A stretch of 64,000 nucleotides of DNA, taken from positions 1,302,001 through 1,366,000 of the forward strand of contig CANMNF010000001.1 of the NCBI GenBank assembly GCA_947499255.1. The letters run 5' to 3'. This DNA comes from an uncultured Sphingomonadaceae bacterium. GTDB taxonomy: Bacteria; Pseudomonadota; Alphaproteobacteria; Sphingomonadales; Sphingomonadaceae. The notes beneath the pieces were generated by a model. The model was not told where the DNA came from. It worked only from the letters and a program-made list of their open reading frames with translations, and made no database searches. Shown in pieces: positions 34,720-44,790 of this stretch (position 1 is the first letter of the stretch; every line of letters starts with the position of its first letter). Made by a program: the position numbers and the translations under genes.

Positions 34720-35783
34720 TGGCTGTGTTCGGTCGCTCCTCTCCCGAAATCGAAGCACCTGCCGATATTGAGGCGGCCAGCCTTCGTTCGGATCAGTTCC
34801 GGTTGGAAAGGCAGGTGGATTGGCAGCGCCTTGATGCGATTGTGACCGCGCTTGAAAAGGGACGGCCCAAGCGGATCTCGGACGATGATCTGCTCGATAT
34901 GCCGGTCCTTTATCGCAAGGCTGCATCAAGCCTTGCGGTGGCGCGGGAAACAACGCTGGATGCTGGTACGCTGGCCTATCTTGAATCGCTGGTCCGACGT
35001 GCCTGGTCGCAGGTTTATGGGCCGCAAACCTCGTTTTGGGCTTGGCTTAAACGCTTTTTTGGCGGGGGGTGGAGCCAAGCGGTGCGTTCTGTCTGGCTGG
35101 ACATGTGTATCGCTTTGTTTGTGATGGTTGCTGGTGCTGTTGTCGGGTGGTTGCTGGTCGCCCGCGATCAGGATTGGTATTTCTCACTGGTGTCGAGCGA
35201 TATGGCGGGTGGCCGCGTTCCCGGCGCCGATCCTGAAATATTGCGCGAATCCTTAAACACGCACGAAACAAGCGAAGGCCTTTCGATATTTGCCGCCTCT
35301 CTGTTTTCGAACAATGCCGGTGTGACAATCCTCGCTTTTGCGCTGGGCTTTGCCTTTGGTATCCCGACCATGATCTTGCTGGTTTACAATATGGCATTGC
35401 TTGGCGCGATGCTGTGGGTGTTTTTCAACGCTGGATTGGGCTGGGAATTTGCCGCTTGGCTAAGCGTTCATGGGACAACTGAACTGCTCGCGATCTTGCT
35501 TGGCGGGGCAGCGGGAATGCATGTGGGCCGTGCTATGGCCTTTCCCGGACAGCGCGCTATCCTGACTGCGATATCTGATGCCGGGATACGTGGCGCACGC
35601 GTTCTTGTGGGCTGTACCATCATGTTGATTATCGCAGGCCTGCTTGAAGGTTATGCGCGCCAATTGGTGGGCGATATGGTATCGCGCTTTGCCATTGGCG
35701 GCATCATGCTGGCGTTTTGGGCGCTGTATTTCGGACTTGCTGGCCTGCGTAAAGCTGGTCTGCGTAAAGGACGCAAGGCATGA
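34719..35783 (+). CDS. SpoIIM/DUF95 family membrane protein
   Basis: A 354-residue protein. A cytoplasmic helical N-terminus (about 1-105) is followed by five to six membrane spans of the SpoIIM/DUF95 family, including the FSNNAGVTILAFALGFAFG segment, the SVHGTTELLAILLGGAAG motif and a final span near 325-345. The organism shows no sporulation genes here; the family name is historical. It overlaps the RDD gene by four bases. Confidence 0.85.
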   Translation: MAVFGRSSPEIEAPADIEAASLRSDQFRLERQVDWQRLDAIVTALEKGRPKRISDDDLLDMPVLYRKAASSLAVARETTLDAGTLAYLESLVRRAWSQVYGPQTSFWAWLKRFFGGGWSQAVRSVWLDMCIALFVMVAGAVVGWLLVARDQDWYFSLVSSDMAGGRVPGADPEILRESLNTHETSEGLSIFAASLFSNNAGVTILAFALGFAFGIPTMILLVYNMALLGAMLWVFFNAGLGWEFAAWLSVHGTTELLAILLGGAAGMHVGRAMAFPGQRAILTAISDAGIRGARVLVGCTIMLIIAGLLEGYARQLVGDMVSRFAIGGIMLAFWALYFGLAGLRKAGLRKGRKA

Positions 35784-36667
35784 GCGCTGCAATCTATAGC
35801 CCCAAAGTCACCAAACGCGATCGTAAGCTGATCACGCCAGAGGGCCTCTCGCTCCCTCTTACGGTGGCCAGCCGCGGTGCTCGCGCAGGGGCATTGCTGC
35901 TCGATCTGACCTTCATTTGTTTAGGCGTTGTCGTGTTCTTCTTCGTCATGGGGCTAACCGGAATTGGCCTTTTTTCTGCTAACGATGTGCCCAATGCGCT
36001 CGGTGAGCTGCTGGTGGTTATCATCATCATATTCATGTTTTTTGCGCGCTATGGCTATTTTCTAAGTTTTGAACTGGGTGCAAAAGGAGCAACGCCGGGC
36101 AAGAGATTGCTGGGCATCCGCGTGGCGGCACGCGATGGTGGGAAGCTGACAGCTGATATGGTCATCGCCCGAAATCTGGTGCGCGATATTGAGCTGATTT
36201 TGCCGGGCGCTTTTTTGCTGCAGATCGCCTTTGGCGGCGGTACAGGCCTTGGTGTTTATGGCTGGGCGCTAGTGGTTTGGCTGCTGATTTTCGCGTTTTT
36301 TCCCTTTATCAACAAAGATGCTTTGCGCGCCGGTGATCTGGTGGCGGGCACTTGGGTGGTCGAAGCGCGGCAGGCCAAATTGCCCGACGCAATGTCGCTG
36401 GCCCCCAGCCATGCGGCGACATATCGCTTCGGCGTGGAAGAGCTGTCCATTTATGGCGAGCAAGAATTACAGGTGCTTGAAAACGTGTTGCGGACCGATA
36501 ATCCCAAAGCCATGGCCGAAGTGGCCGAGGCCATATGCCGCAAAATTGGCTGGCAGGTAGGGTCAGGAGATGATCGCGAATTTCTCGAAAGCTTTTATCA
36601 GGCGCTGCGTGGCCATCTGGAAGGCGGAATGCGTTTTGGCAGGCGCAAAGCGAACAAGTTTTCGTAA
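35780..36667 (+). CDS. RDD family membrane protein, last gene of MoxR operon
   Basis: A 295-residue protein. The RDD signature appears as RGARAGALLLDLTFI followed by three to four membrane spans and the GKRLLGIRVAARDG loop (about residues 20-185). A soluble helical tail of about 100 residues follows. RDD proteins are proposed transporters or accessory membrane proteins; it regularly accompanies SpoIIM and DUF58 in this operon. No terminator was recognised after it. Confidence 0.88.
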   Translation: MSAAIYSPKVTKRDRKLITPEGLSLPLTVASRGARAGALLLDLTFICLGVVVFFFVMGLTGIGLFSANDVPNALGELLVVIIIIFMFFARYGYFLSFELGAKGATPGKRLLGIRVAARDGGKLTADMVIARNLVRDIELILPGAFLLQIAFGGGTGLGVYGWALVVWLLIFAFFPFINKDALRAGDLVAGTWVVEARQAKLPDAMSLAPSHAATYRFGVEELSIYGEQELQVLENVLRTDNPKAMAEVAEAICRKIGWQVGSGDDREFLESFYQALRGHLEGGMRFGRRKANKFS

Positions 36668-36754
36668 CACGAAACGCGCGGCGCGGCCCATCACGCTCTT
36701 GATCCACGCCTGTTCGCTCTAGATCATGCGGCGAAGGGGCAGTTCGCCGTTACC

Positions 36755-36802
36755 ATTTGTCGGTGTAGCCATTTGTCGCCGTTATCAGTTGTCGCTGTAG
36801 CT
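36755..36802. repeat. Three imperfect 16-bp tandem units
   Basis: ATTTGTCGGTGTAGCC, ATTTGTCGCCGTTATC and AGTTGTCGCTGTAGCT run head to tail in the gap before the acetyltransferase gene. They share the TTGTCGNNGT core at a fixed 16-base period. Could be regulator sites or a decayed repeat. Confidence 0.5.
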
Positions 36803-36843
36803 AGGCTTTTCACATGGCGTCCGCTTAGCTAGGCCTCGCGGGC

Positions 36844-37362
36844 ATGATTATGCGTTCTGCCTTGCCCGAAGACGCCGCCGCTCTTGCCGCCTTGGGCCGC
36901 GAAAGCTTTTGTGCAGCGTTTGAGCATCTTTATGATCCCAAAGACCTCAGCGCCTTTCTTCAAACGGCCTATGCACCAAGCGTGATTGCCAGTGATATCA
37001 ATAACCCTGCGATAACGTATTGCGTCACCGAGGATACTCCCCGCAGCGGCCTCACTGCGTACATAAAACTTTGCAATCCAAGCGAATATGCTGAGCACTC
37101 TGATGCAAATTCGCCCTTAGGCCTGGGTCAGCTTTATACCGCCCCTGACCGCACCGGTGAGGGGCTTGGCGCGGCACTTATGCATTGGGCCGTGGAACAG
37201 GCGCGTACCGGTCAACACGATGCCATTCAGCTATCTGTTTGGAGCGAGAATACCGGCGCACAAAGGTTTTATCAGCGATATGGATTTGCCAAAATCGCCG
37301 ATGTCAGCTTTTGGGTTGGAAATCACCGCGATGACGAATTTCTTTACGAGATGCGCCTTTAA
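36844..37362 (+). CDS. GNAT family N-acetyltransferase
   Basis: A 172-residue GNAT enzyme. The acetyl-CoA site is visible as QLYTAPDRTGEGLGAALMHW (motif A Q/RxxGxG/A) and the C-terminal LSVWSENTGAQRFYQRYGF (motif B). Substrate unknown. ATG 36844 is close behind the tandem repeat region, so its promoter probably overlaps or lies within those repeats. Confidence 0.88.
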   Translation: MIMRSALPEDAAALAALGRESFCAAFEHLYDPKDLSAFLQTAYAPSVIASDINNPAITYCVTEDTPRSGLTAYIKLCNPSEYAEHSDANSPLGLGQLYTAPDRTGEGLGAALMHWAVEQARTGQHDAIQLSVWSENTGAQRFYQRYGFAKIADVSFWVGNHRDDEFLYEMRL

Positions 37363-37413
37363 GCTATTATCAGGTTAATCAAAAATTTGGGCCTTTAGTG
37401 GCAGTGTTTGGCC

Positions 37414-38661
37414 ATGGAAAACGCTGCGATAAAACTGCCTGATTTCGACGCGACTGTCGAACCCCTCAACGATGAACTGATCGATGATCCCGCGATTGCG
37501 CGCATTTTGAAGACAGTGCGCGGCCATCTCGGCTTGGAAATCGCCTTCGTCTCGCGCTATGTAGAAGGCGAACAGCGTGAGTTGACGCATGTCAGCACTG
37601 ATCTTGAATTGCCGATGGGTCCGGGCTTTCGTGAAGATCGCGAAAACAGCTATTGCTGGCATATTCTGCAAGGCAAATTGCCAGAATTGATCCAGGATCC
37701 AGCCGACCATCCTTTTACCGCTGAGCTGGGCATCACCGATTTTTTGCCCATTGGCTGCCATGTCAACACGCCTTTGCGCTTGGCCGATGGTACCGTTTGG
37801 GGCAGTTTTTGCGCGCTTGGTCGTGAACCCGACCGGTCGATGAACCCGCGCGATCTAGCTATTTTGAAAAGTTTCGCTGGCCTTGCCGGTGAACGGATCG
37901 AAACCGTGCTGGAACGGCGTATTTGCGATATTGAGGTCCGTCGGCGCGTGGAAAGCATGCTTGATGGGCACGCGGTATCGATTTTTCAGCAGCCGATCCA
38001 TGATCTGGCGACAGGCAAGCCCATTGGAGTTGAGTGCCTCTCGCGCTTTCCTGATATTAACAAACGCGGCCCTGATGCATGGTTTGAAGATGGCGAACGC
38101 GTTGGCCTTGGCACGCAATTGGAGCTGACAGCTGTGCGCTGCGCGCTGGAGACGCTAGGCGGTATGCCCGAGGGCGTTTACGCCGCGATCAACGCCTCAC
38201 CCAAGACCATCCTGTCCGGTGATCTCAGGCGCGTGCTGGAAGAAACCGATGCTGCCAATCTGGTGATCGAAGTGACCGAGCATGAACACGTTGCTGACTT
38301 CACCGCTCTGGCGCGCGAATTGGATGCCTTGCGCCCCTATGCCAAGATCGCGATTGACGATGTGGGGGCTGGCTATGCCGGACTTCGTCATATTGTCGAT
38401 CTGCAACCCGACATCCTCAAAATGGATATGATCCTGACCCGCGGGATTGAAAAGGATCCCGCTCGCCGTGCAATTACTGCAGCGATGGTAAGCTTCGGGC
38501 ATGAGATCGGCGCAAAAATTGTTGGTGAAGGTATCGAAACCCAAGCCGAGCGAGATGTGATGGCAGAACTGGGCGTGAATTATGGCCAAGGTTATCTGTT
38601 TGCGCGCCCGCTTCCTGTTGTGGCCGCGCGGCAGCATCTGTTGGGCAATATCAGCGCTTAA
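37414..38661 (+). CDS. GAF-EAL cyclic-di-GMP phosphodiesterase
   Basis: A 415-residue protein with a GAF sensor (about 25-170; YCWHILQGKLPELIQDP and FLPIGCHVNTPLRL are typical) joined to an EAL domain (about 183-410). Catalytic positions are kept: Glu207 in the variant EAL motif GVECLSRF, Asn260, Glu286, Asp315-Asp316 in the IDDVGAGYAGL loop, Lys336, Glu372 and Gln392. So c-di-GMP hydrolysis is likely despite ECL for EAL and DDVGAG for DDFGTG. There is no GGDEF domain or membrane span, so the GAF ligand probably controls a cytosolic enzyme. I use ATG 37414. Confidence 0.88.
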   Translation: MENAAIKLPDFDATVEPLNDELIDDPAIARILKTVRGHLGLEIAFVSRYVEGEQRELTHVSTDLELPMGPGFREDRENSYCWHILQGKLPELIQDPADHPFTAELGITDFLPIGCHVNTPLRLADGTVWGSFCALGREPDRSMNPRDLAILKSFAGLAGERIETVLERRICDIEVRRRVESMLDGHAVSIFQQPIHDLATGKPIGVECLSRFPDINKRGPDAWFEDGERVGLGTQLELTAVRCALETLGGMPEGVYAAINASPKTILSGDLRRVLEETDAANLVIEVTEHEHVADFTALARELDALRPYAKIAIDDVGAGYAGLRHIVDLQPDILKMDMILTRGIEKDPARRAITAAMVSFGHEIGAKIVGEGIETQAERDVMAELGVNYGQGYLFARPLPVVAARQHLLGNISA

Positions 38662-40481
38662 TCCTCGCCGCGCTCTTCGCGCATCTGGGCTTGGTGATTT
38701 AAGCTGATTTGGCGAGCAGCCATGATGTCTCCGCCTTTGATCTGCACCGCCATGCGTTCTTCATCATGACGGCGAAACCGCCTTTCGGCTTTGTCGATTT
38801 CGGTTTCGCTCAAGCCCACACGTTGCAACCCCATGCGGGCCATCACAACCGCGCTTTCAAAGACTTCGCGCACCAAACCTTGTGCCGGAGCATCGGCAAG
38901 CTCGATAACACTGCGCCGATCAAAGCAGCGCACATAGACCATCGCTTTGGGAAAAGCCTCGCGGACAGCATCGAGCAGGTCGCGTTCTACAGGCTCATCA
39001 ATGCAGAACATGATCAATTGCGCTTCAGCCGCACCTGCCTGCAATAACATATCGAGCCGTTTGCCATCGCCGTAATAGACCAAAGAGCCAAACTGTGCAG
39101 CGATATCGATCTGATCGATTTTGCGGTCAATCAACGTTACCGAAAGCCCGCCTGCCAGCAAGGTTTGCGCAACGCCTTGGCCAAAGCGGCCAAAACCTAT
39201 GACAATCGCGCTCGCTCCATCGTTTACTGGGCCTTGTCGTTCTTCTTCTTGTTCATCGGCGGGCGGTGTGCGGATGCGCGATATTGCCATCATCAAAAAC
39301 GGCGTGGCGGCCATGGACAAGGTGACAACAGCGCCAAACAGGCTGGCCGTGGTGTCATCGATCAACATTCCAGCTTGCGCCTGATTATACAGGACAAAAG
39401 CAAATTCACCGCCCTGGCTAAGCAGCAGGCCAAGTGCCAAGGCGCTGCGCCATGCCATCTTCATAAGCAGGCCAAGCCCGGTGATGATGCTGGCTTTCAC
39501 AATGATCAACAGCGCAGCAAAGCCCACCACGAAAAATGGCTGCTGCGCAATCGCTCCAAGGTCCAGCATCATGCCAACAGCGACGAAAAACAGGCCCAAC
39601 AAGATCGAACGAAACGGCTCAATATCGGCCTCAATCGCATGGCGATATGGCGTATCGGCCAGCATTACTCCGGCGATAAATGCGCCCAAGGCGGCAGAAA
39701 GTCCCAAAGCGTGCATCAGTGCCGCGCTGCCCACCACGGTGAAAAGCGCTGCGACGATAAACATCTCGCGCTCCCCGATGCTGGCAATAAGGCGAAAGAA
39801 CGGGCGCAGCACGAACCGGCCTGCTGCAATCAAGCCGACAATCGCGCCCACCGTCACCAGGGCCAACAGCCAGCCCGACATGCCGCCTTCATCTGCAGGA
39901 TTTTGGCTCAATGCGGCAACAATCGTGATTAGCGGAATGATAGAGAGATCCTGAAACAACAGGATCGAAAAGGCCCGCTCACCAAAAGGCGTGCGCAAAC
40001 GCCCGGCACTTTGCAGCATGGGCAGAACTTGCGCGGTGGATGACAGGCCAAGCGGCAAGCCAAGCGCGAGTGCAGCTGCCAGCGGATAGCCGGTGAGCGC
40101 CAGCATCATCGCTGTCACAGCCAGCCCGCAAGCGATCACTTGCGCAGCGCCCAGACCGAAAATTGCGCCTTTTAGTCGCCACAGCCTTGACGGGCTAAGC
40201 TCCAAACCAACTACGAAAAGCAGCATCACAATGCCCAGCTCTGCGAAAGCAGCTAAGCTTTGTGCATTGCCAACAAGGCCCAGCACATGCGGGCCGATAA
40301 CGGCGCCCGCCACCAGATACCCCAGCACCGCGCCCAGCCCCAACCTGCGAAACAGCAGCACGGCAGCCAAAGCAAAGCCCAGCATGATCGCGCCTTCTGT
40401 CAGCGGCAATGCGCCATGCGCGTCGCCTGCTTCGGATGCTCCACCTGCAAGCAATGCGACAAGGCTGTCGATCATAACCAT
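38658..40481 (-). CDS. CPA2 family cation:proton antiporter with TrkA-N domain (KefB/C-like)
   Basis: A 607-residue monovalent cation antiporter. About 12 membrane helices span residues 10-385 with VLGYLVAGAVIGPHVLG, LLFVVGLELSPSRLW and the SQGGEFAFVL segment of Kef proteins. A TrkA-N/RCK domain follows with the NAD-binding IVIGFGRFGQGVAQTL. Potassium efflux controlled by nucleotides or glutathione adducts is usual for the family. Start ATG 40481 or 40475; either overlaps the end of the upstream ZntB-like gene, suggesting coupling. The last four bases overlap the convergent EAL gene end. Confidence 0.9.
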   Translation of the reverse strand: MVMIDSLVALLAGGASEAGDAHGALPLTEGAIMLGFALAAVLLFRRLGLGAVLGYLVAGAVIGPHVLGLVGNAQSLAAFAELGIVMLLFVVGLELSPSRLWRLKGAIFGLGAAQVIACGLAVTAMMLALTGYPLAAALALGLPLGLSSTAQVLPMLQSAGRLRTPFGERAFSILLFQDLSIIPLITIVAALSQNPADEGGMSGWLLALVTVGAIVGLIAAGRFVLRPFFRLIASIGEREMFIVAALFTVVGSAALMHALGLSAALGAFIAGVMLADTPYRHAIEADIEPFRSILLGLFFVAVGMMLDLGAIAQQPFFVVGFAALLIIVKASIITGLGLLMKMAWRSALALGLLLSQGGEFAFVLYNQAQAGMLIDDTTASLFGAVVTLSMAATPFLMMAISRIRTPPADEQEEERQGPVNDGASAIVIGFGRFGQGVAQTLLAGGLSVTLIDRKIDQIDIAAQFGSLVYYGDGKRLDMLLQAGAAEAQLIMFCIDEPVERDLLDAVREAFPKAMVYVRCFDRRSVIELADAPAQGLVREVFESAVVMARMGLQRVGLSETEIDKAERRFRRHDEERMAVQIKGGDIMAARQISLNHQAQMREERGED

Positions 40482-41509
40482 CGCCAATTGCGAAACAGGA
40501 CGATCTGAGCAGCCAGAATAGCAACACAAAGCCACACTACGATCCAGAACGCGTCGCCATCTTCAACACCCGGCATCCCGCCGACATTGATGCCAAGCAG
40601 ACCAGTGATAAAGCCAAGCGGCAGGAAAATCGCCGCCACAATAGTGAGCAAATAACTGGTGCGTTCGGACCGGGAGAGCGCCCGGGCGCGGATATCATCT
40701 TGCAGCACAAGCGCGCTTTCCTTGGAGATATTGATATCTTCCAGATACCGCCGCAGCCGGTCGATACTCTCTTTGATTTCGCGGCGATCATCAGTTTCAA
40801 ACCACGCAGGCGCATCGCGTGAAATCGTCTCCAACGCCTCATGCTGCGGTGCCATATGGCGTTGCAGCGCAAGCCCGTTGCGGCGAATTTGCGCAATTTT
40901 GGCGAGCATTTTTTCGGTATCGCCGCTCTCGCCGGTCTTTTCCATCACATCGATCATATCGTTCATGGTGACAATGGCGATGCTCATCCGGGTGAACAGC
41001 ATCTCGGCCAGCAGCGTGATCAGCTGTCCTGCATCATTTGGCCCGCGACCTGCATCCATCGCAGCCAGAACATCGCGCGGTGTATGCAGGCGGCGACGGC
41101 GCAGGGTGATAACGCGCTTGCCATCGCTCCAGATCTGGAAAGCGATCATGTCTTCCAGTTCTTCACCCGGATTGGTGTTCACACCGCGCAAAGTTGCAGC
41201 AATCGCATCCCCTTCGGCAAAAGCGCGTGGCCGTGTTTCATTGCTGACCAGCATTTCAGCGGTAGGTTCAGAAATGCCTGTGCTTTCAAGCCATTCCTGC
41301 ACCCCTGTTACCGTGCGGTCGAGATGGATCCACAAGACTTCGCCGGTTGTGCCCACCTGCCAATTGCGCGCCTGATCCCATCCAATGGCACGGCAACCAC
41401 CTTTGCCATCCAACACACGCGCAAACAGCGCCGGGCCATCGAGCTGCACATCATCGGTTTGTTGCCCTACCATAGCGACGGTCATGGCCCATTTTGCCCG
41501 CATTGTCAT
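40472..41509 (-). CDS. CorA/ZntB family divalent metal transporter
   Basis: A 345-residue CIM-A family protein: a large cytoplasmic N-terminal domain with a long coiled-coil helix (about 170-270), then two C-terminal membrane spans with the pore motif GINVGG between them. The GxNVGG form points to the ZntB branch (zinc) rather than the GMN magnesium channel. Followed by the CPA2 antiporter with a ten-base overlap. ATG at 41509 or a few codons on; divergent from ispG. Confidence 0.88.
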   Translation of the reverse strand: MTMRAKWAMTVAMVGQQTDDVQLDGPALFARVLDGKGGCRAIGWDQARNWQVGTTGEVLWIHLDRTVTGVQEWLESTGISEPTAEMLVSNETRPRAFAEGDAIAATLRGVNTNPGEELEDMIAFQIWSDGKRVITLRRRRLHTPRDVLAAMDAGRGPNDAGQLITLLAEMLFTRMSIAIVTMNDMIDVMEKTGESGDTEKMLAKIAQIRRNGLALQRHMAPQHEALETISRDAPAWFETDDRREIKESIDRLRRYLEDINISKESALVLQDDIRARALSRSERTSYLLTIVAAIFLPLGFITGLLGINVGGMPGVEDGDAFWIVVWLCVAILAAQIVLFRNWRWL

Positions 41510-41571
41510 GCGCGCAAAATCCGTGTCAGACTGTCATTGCCCGGTCGCGCTTCACCGACTATATCGGATGC

Positions 41572-42723
41572 ATGTCTTCTGTACGTCCATGGCGCGATAT
41601 TGAACGCCGCGAATGCCGCCAGATCATGGTTGGCGATGTCCCTGTTGGCGGAAGCGCCCCGATCACGGTGCAAACCATGACCAACACGCCCACCGAAGAT
41701 GTTGGCGCAACGATCGATCAGATCCGCCGGTGTGAAGATGTGGGCGCAGATATTATCCGCGTCTCCTGCCCTACCAAAGAAGCGACGGAAAATTTCCACA
41801 AGATCACAGCAGCGGCCAATATTCCTATCGTGGCTGACATCCATTTCCATTATAAACGCGCGCTCGAAGCGGCGGATAAAGGCGCGGCCTGCCTGCGCAT
41901 CAATCCGGGCAATATCGGCTCATCAGAACGTGTGGCCGAAGTGGTGCGCGCAGCAAAGGCCAATGGCTGCGCAATCCGTATCGGTGTGAATGCCGGTTCG
42001 CTCGAAAAAGATCTGCTTGAAAAATATGGTGAACCTTGCCCCGAAGCGCTGATTGAAAGCGCGCTGGATCATATCAAGCTGTTGCAAGATCACGATTTTC
42101 ACGAGTTTAAAGTCGCGGTAAAAGCCAGCGACGTGTTCCTTGCGGTCGCAGCCTATCATGGCCTTGCCGAAACGGTCGATTGCCCGCTGCATCTGGGCAT
42201 TACCGAGGCTGGCGGCTTGATTGGCGGCACGGTGAAAAGCTCCATCGGCATGGGCTCGCTCCTATGGGCAGGCATTGGCGATACGATCCGCGTTTCCTTG
42301 TCGGCGGAACCTGAGGAAGAGATCAAAGTCGGCTACCATATGCTCAAAGCCCTTGGCCTGCGCACACGCGGTGTTCGCGTGGTGTCCTGCCCCAGCTGCT
42401 CACGCCAAGGTTTTGACGTGATCCGCACAGTAGAAGCTTTGGAAAAACGCCTCGAACATATCAAAACCCCGATGAGCCTTTCGGTCCTTGGCTGTGTGGT
42501 CAACGGCCCGGGAGAAGCGCGCGAAACCGATATCGGCCTTACCGGCGGCGGCGCGGGCAAGCATATGGTGTATCTGTCAGGCGTTACCGATCACGTTGTC
42601 GAAAGCGACGATATGCTCGATCACATTGTGAAACTGGTTGAGGACAAGGCCGCAGCAATTGAAGCAGGCGATGCAGCGGCGTTTGATCCGCATGCAGAAG
42701 CGCAGAAAGTACCGGCGCAGTAG
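41572..42723 (+). CDS. ispG: 4-hydroxy-3-methylbut-2-enyl diphosphate synthase (flavodoxin)
   Basis: A 383-residue [4Fe-4S] enzyme of the MEP isoprenoid pathway, making HMBPP from MEcPP. The TIM-barrel N-terminus begins [17 protein letters not shown], with [12 protein letters not shown] and [10 protein letters not shown]. The cluster cysteines are in [11 protein letters not shown] and [11 protein letters not shown]. Standard length for the bacterial form without an insert domain. ATG 41572 matches the family start. mntP follows after 18 bases. Confidence 0.95.
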   Translation: MSSVRPWRDIERRECRQIMVGDVPVGGSAPITVQTMTNTPTEDVGATIDQIRRCEDVGADIIRVSCPTKEATENFHKITAAANIPIVADIHFHYKRALEAADKGAACLRINPGNIGSSERVAEVVRAAKANGCAIRIGVNAGSLEKDLLEKYGEPCPEALIESALDHIKLLQDHDFHEFKVAVKASDVFLAVAAYHGLAETVDCPLHLGITEAGGLIGGTVKSSIGMGSLLWAGIGDTIRVSLSAEPEEEIKVGYHMLKALGLRTRGVRVVSCPSCSRQGFDVIRTVEALEKRLEHIKTPMSLSVLGCVVNGPGEARETDIGLTGGGAGKHMVYLSGVTDHVVESDDMLDHIVKLVEDKAAAIEAGDAAAFDPHAEAQKVPAQ

Positions 42724-42741
42724 CCCTCCCATCTCCAACGC

Positions 42742-43296
42742 ATGACAATCTCGCTGCCGATCATTGCGCTTGCCTTCGCATTGGCGGCGGATGCTTTTGC
42801 CGTCGCGCTGATCCAAGGAGCACGGTTTCAGCCCAGCTGGCAGCAAGTCTGCGCCCTAGCCTTGGTGTTTGGCGTATTACAGGGACTAATGCCGCTTATC
42901 GGATTGGCTTTAGGAAGTGTGGCATTTGGTTACGCGACACAAGCTGCGCCATGGATCGCCTTTGGCCTGTTGGTTTGGATTGGGTTGCAGATGATCTTGG
43001 CAGCCAGCGCCCATGATGGACCCGTGGCACGATTGAACGGTGCTACGCTGCTGATGGCAGGTCTTGCCACCAGCATTGATGCACTTGCGGCGGGGATCTC
43101 ATTGCCCTCCCTCACCTCGGCACCAGCAGTGGCATGCGCGGTAATCGCGTTCGTCACATTTTTGTTAAGTGCGTTGGGCGTTAAGCTGGGCGCGATCGTG
43201 GGAGATCGCTTTGGGAATGTTGCCGAGATTTGCGGCGGCATCATCCTGATCGTTTTGGGCACAAAGATCCTTGCCGATCATTTGGGATTCCTGTGA
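42742..43296 (+). CDS. mntP: Manganese efflux pump MntP
   Basis: A 184-residue, six-helix membrane protein. The family's two repeated acidic motifs are present: [14 protein letters not shown] in helix 1 and [13 protein letters not shown] in the fourth, both supplying the Mn-binding aspartates. It exports Mn(II). No yybP-ykoY manganese riboswitch can fit in the 18-base gap after ispG, so it probably relies on read-through. Confidence 0.92.
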   Translation: MTISLPIIALAFALAADAFAVALIQGARFQPSWQQVCALALVFGVLQGLMPLIGLALGSVAFGYATQAAPWIAFGLLVWIGLQMILAASAHDGPVARLNGATLLMAGLATSIDALAAGISLPSLTSAPAVACAVIAFVTFLLSALGVKLGAIVGDRFGNVAEICGGIILIVLGTKILADHLGFL

Positions 43297-43300
43297 TTCT

Positions 43301-44224
43301 ATGCTCCACGTTGTCCATCACGCTGATTACATGGCCCCGCGCCCCACGCGCGGGACGTTCAAGTTTGACAAATATTATCTCGTGATGGAGGCGCTGCGTG
43401 CATCGGGACAGCCGATCACCGAACATGCGCCAGAGCCATGCCCGCGTGAATGGCTCGAAGCGGTACATGATCCGGAATATGTTGAGCAGGTTTTCACCAG
43501 CACCGTGCCACCCGACAAAGAACGCCGCATCGGCTTTCCCGTGACACCGCACATTGCCGCCCGTGTACGGCACACCAATGGCGGGACATGGCTTGCAGCC
43601 AAACTGGCGCAGCGGCACGGCTATGCCGCCAATTCTGCGGCGGGAAGCCACCATGCCTTGGCGGATACGGGCGCGGGATATTGCGTGTTCAATGATCTGG
43701 CAGTGGCGGCCAATCGTCTCATCGCACAAGGCGATGCACACCGCATTTTAATCGTCGATCTTGATGTCCATCAAGGCGATGGCACGGCCAGCCTGACTGC
43801 GGGGCGTACAGATATCTTCACCCTCTCCCTGCATGCCGAGAAAAACTTTCCGGCACGCAAGGCGCGTTCCAGCCGCGATGTTGGCTTGCCCGATGGTACG
43901 GATGATGATGGCTTTATGGCCGAATTGGATCGCCATTTGCCCGAATTGCTCGACACTTTTGCGCCTGACATGGTGCTGTATCAGGCAGGCGTTGATCCGC
44001 ATGTTGATGACAAGCTTGGGCGGCTTGCCTTGAGCGATGCCGGGTTAATCGCCAGAGATCGCTTTGTTATAAGCCAAGTACGCCGCCGGGGACTGCCCGT
44101 CGCCAGCGCTTTGGGTGGCGGATATGGCGCGGATCAGCGCCAAGTTGCGGATCGTCATGCGGCCTCCATGCTGGCAATGGCGGCTGAAAATTCCCTTTAC
44201 TCCTCGGAAAGCCTTAGCCTGTAA
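43301..44224 (+). CDS. Histone deacetylase superfamily amidohydrolase
   Basis: A 307-residue arginase/deacetylase-fold zinc hydrolase. [18 protein letters not shown] (catalytic His pair), [11 protein letters not shown] and the [11 protein letters not shown] strand provide the metal ligands, and LGGGYG the C-terminal loop. Bacterial members act on acetylated small molecules such as acetylpolyamines or acetoin-related compounds; the substrate here is unknown. ATG 43301 lies four bases after mntP. Confidence 0.9.
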   Translation: MLHVVHHADYMAPRPTRGTFKFDKYYLVMEALRASGQPITEHAPEPCPREWLEAVHDPEYVEQVFTSTVPPDKERRIGFPVTPHIAARVRHTNGGTWLAAKLAQRHGYAANSAAGSHHALADTGAGYCVFNDLAVAANRLIAQGDAHRILIVDLDVHQGDGTASLTAGRTDIFTLSLHAEKNFPARKARSSRDVGLPDGTDDDGFMAELDRHLPELLDTFAPDMVLYQAGVDPHVDDKLGRLALSDAGLIARDRFVISQVRRRGLPVASALGGGYGADQRQVADRHAASMLAMAAENSLYSSESLSL

Positions 44225-44237
44225 TATCACAAGCGTG

Positions 44238-44786
44238 ATGAAAACCACCATCCTTGCTCACCTCCTGATCGCCGGCAGCGCGATCGGTCTTGCATGGCCC
44301 ATGTTGAGCGATGAAGGCGAGCAGGCAGCGCTGGCAAGCGATGCGCCTACCGCCAAGCAGCAGAGCGCCAACCAGCAAAGCGGGCTGCAAGCACAAGCAA
44401 TGCCGCAAGTCACATGGGCGCAGCACGTTGCCCTGCCTCGCGCAATTGACGGCCATTTTTATGCCGATGTCTATATCAATGGCTCGTCTTCGCGCATGTT
44501 GGTCGATACCGGTGCCACCACTATCGCGCTAACCGGCGAAGACGCCTCAGCGATGGGCGTTTATTGGGATTACAGCGCTTTGGGCGTTGTTGCTCAAGGC
44601 GCCAATGGCCCTGTCGAAGGCGTCCATGTGCGTCTGCCCCAAGTTGAACTGGGCGGCTTTGTTGCGCAGAATGTGTCCGCCATTGTCGTGCCAGAGGGGT
44701 TATCTGTCTCTTTGCTGGGACAATCCTTTCTTTCCACGGTCGACAAGGTAGAAATTGCCGATGGCCAAATGGTATTGAGCAATTGA
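44238..44786 (+). CDS. Retropepsin-like aspartic protease (TIGR02281-type)
   Basis: A 182-residue protein with an N-terminal membrane/signal segment (about 5-22), a Gln/Ser-rich linker and a single retropepsin domain. The catalytic motif is LVDTGATTIALT, with the flap region and the hydrophobic VSLLGQSFLS near the end that usually follows the second psi-loop. It would act as a dimer in the periplasm. Its target is unknown. Starts 13 bases after the deacetylase-like gene. Confidence 0.88.
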   Translation: MKTTILAHLLIAGSAIGLAWPMLSDEGEQAALASDAPTAKQQSANQQSGLQAQAMPQVTWAQHVALPRAIDGHFYADVYINGSSSRMLVDTGATTIALTGEDASAMGVYWDYSALGVVAQGANGPVEGVHVRLPQVELGGFVAQNVSAIVVPEGLSVSLLGQSFLSTVDKVEIADGQMVLSN

Positions 44787-44790
44787 TCCG

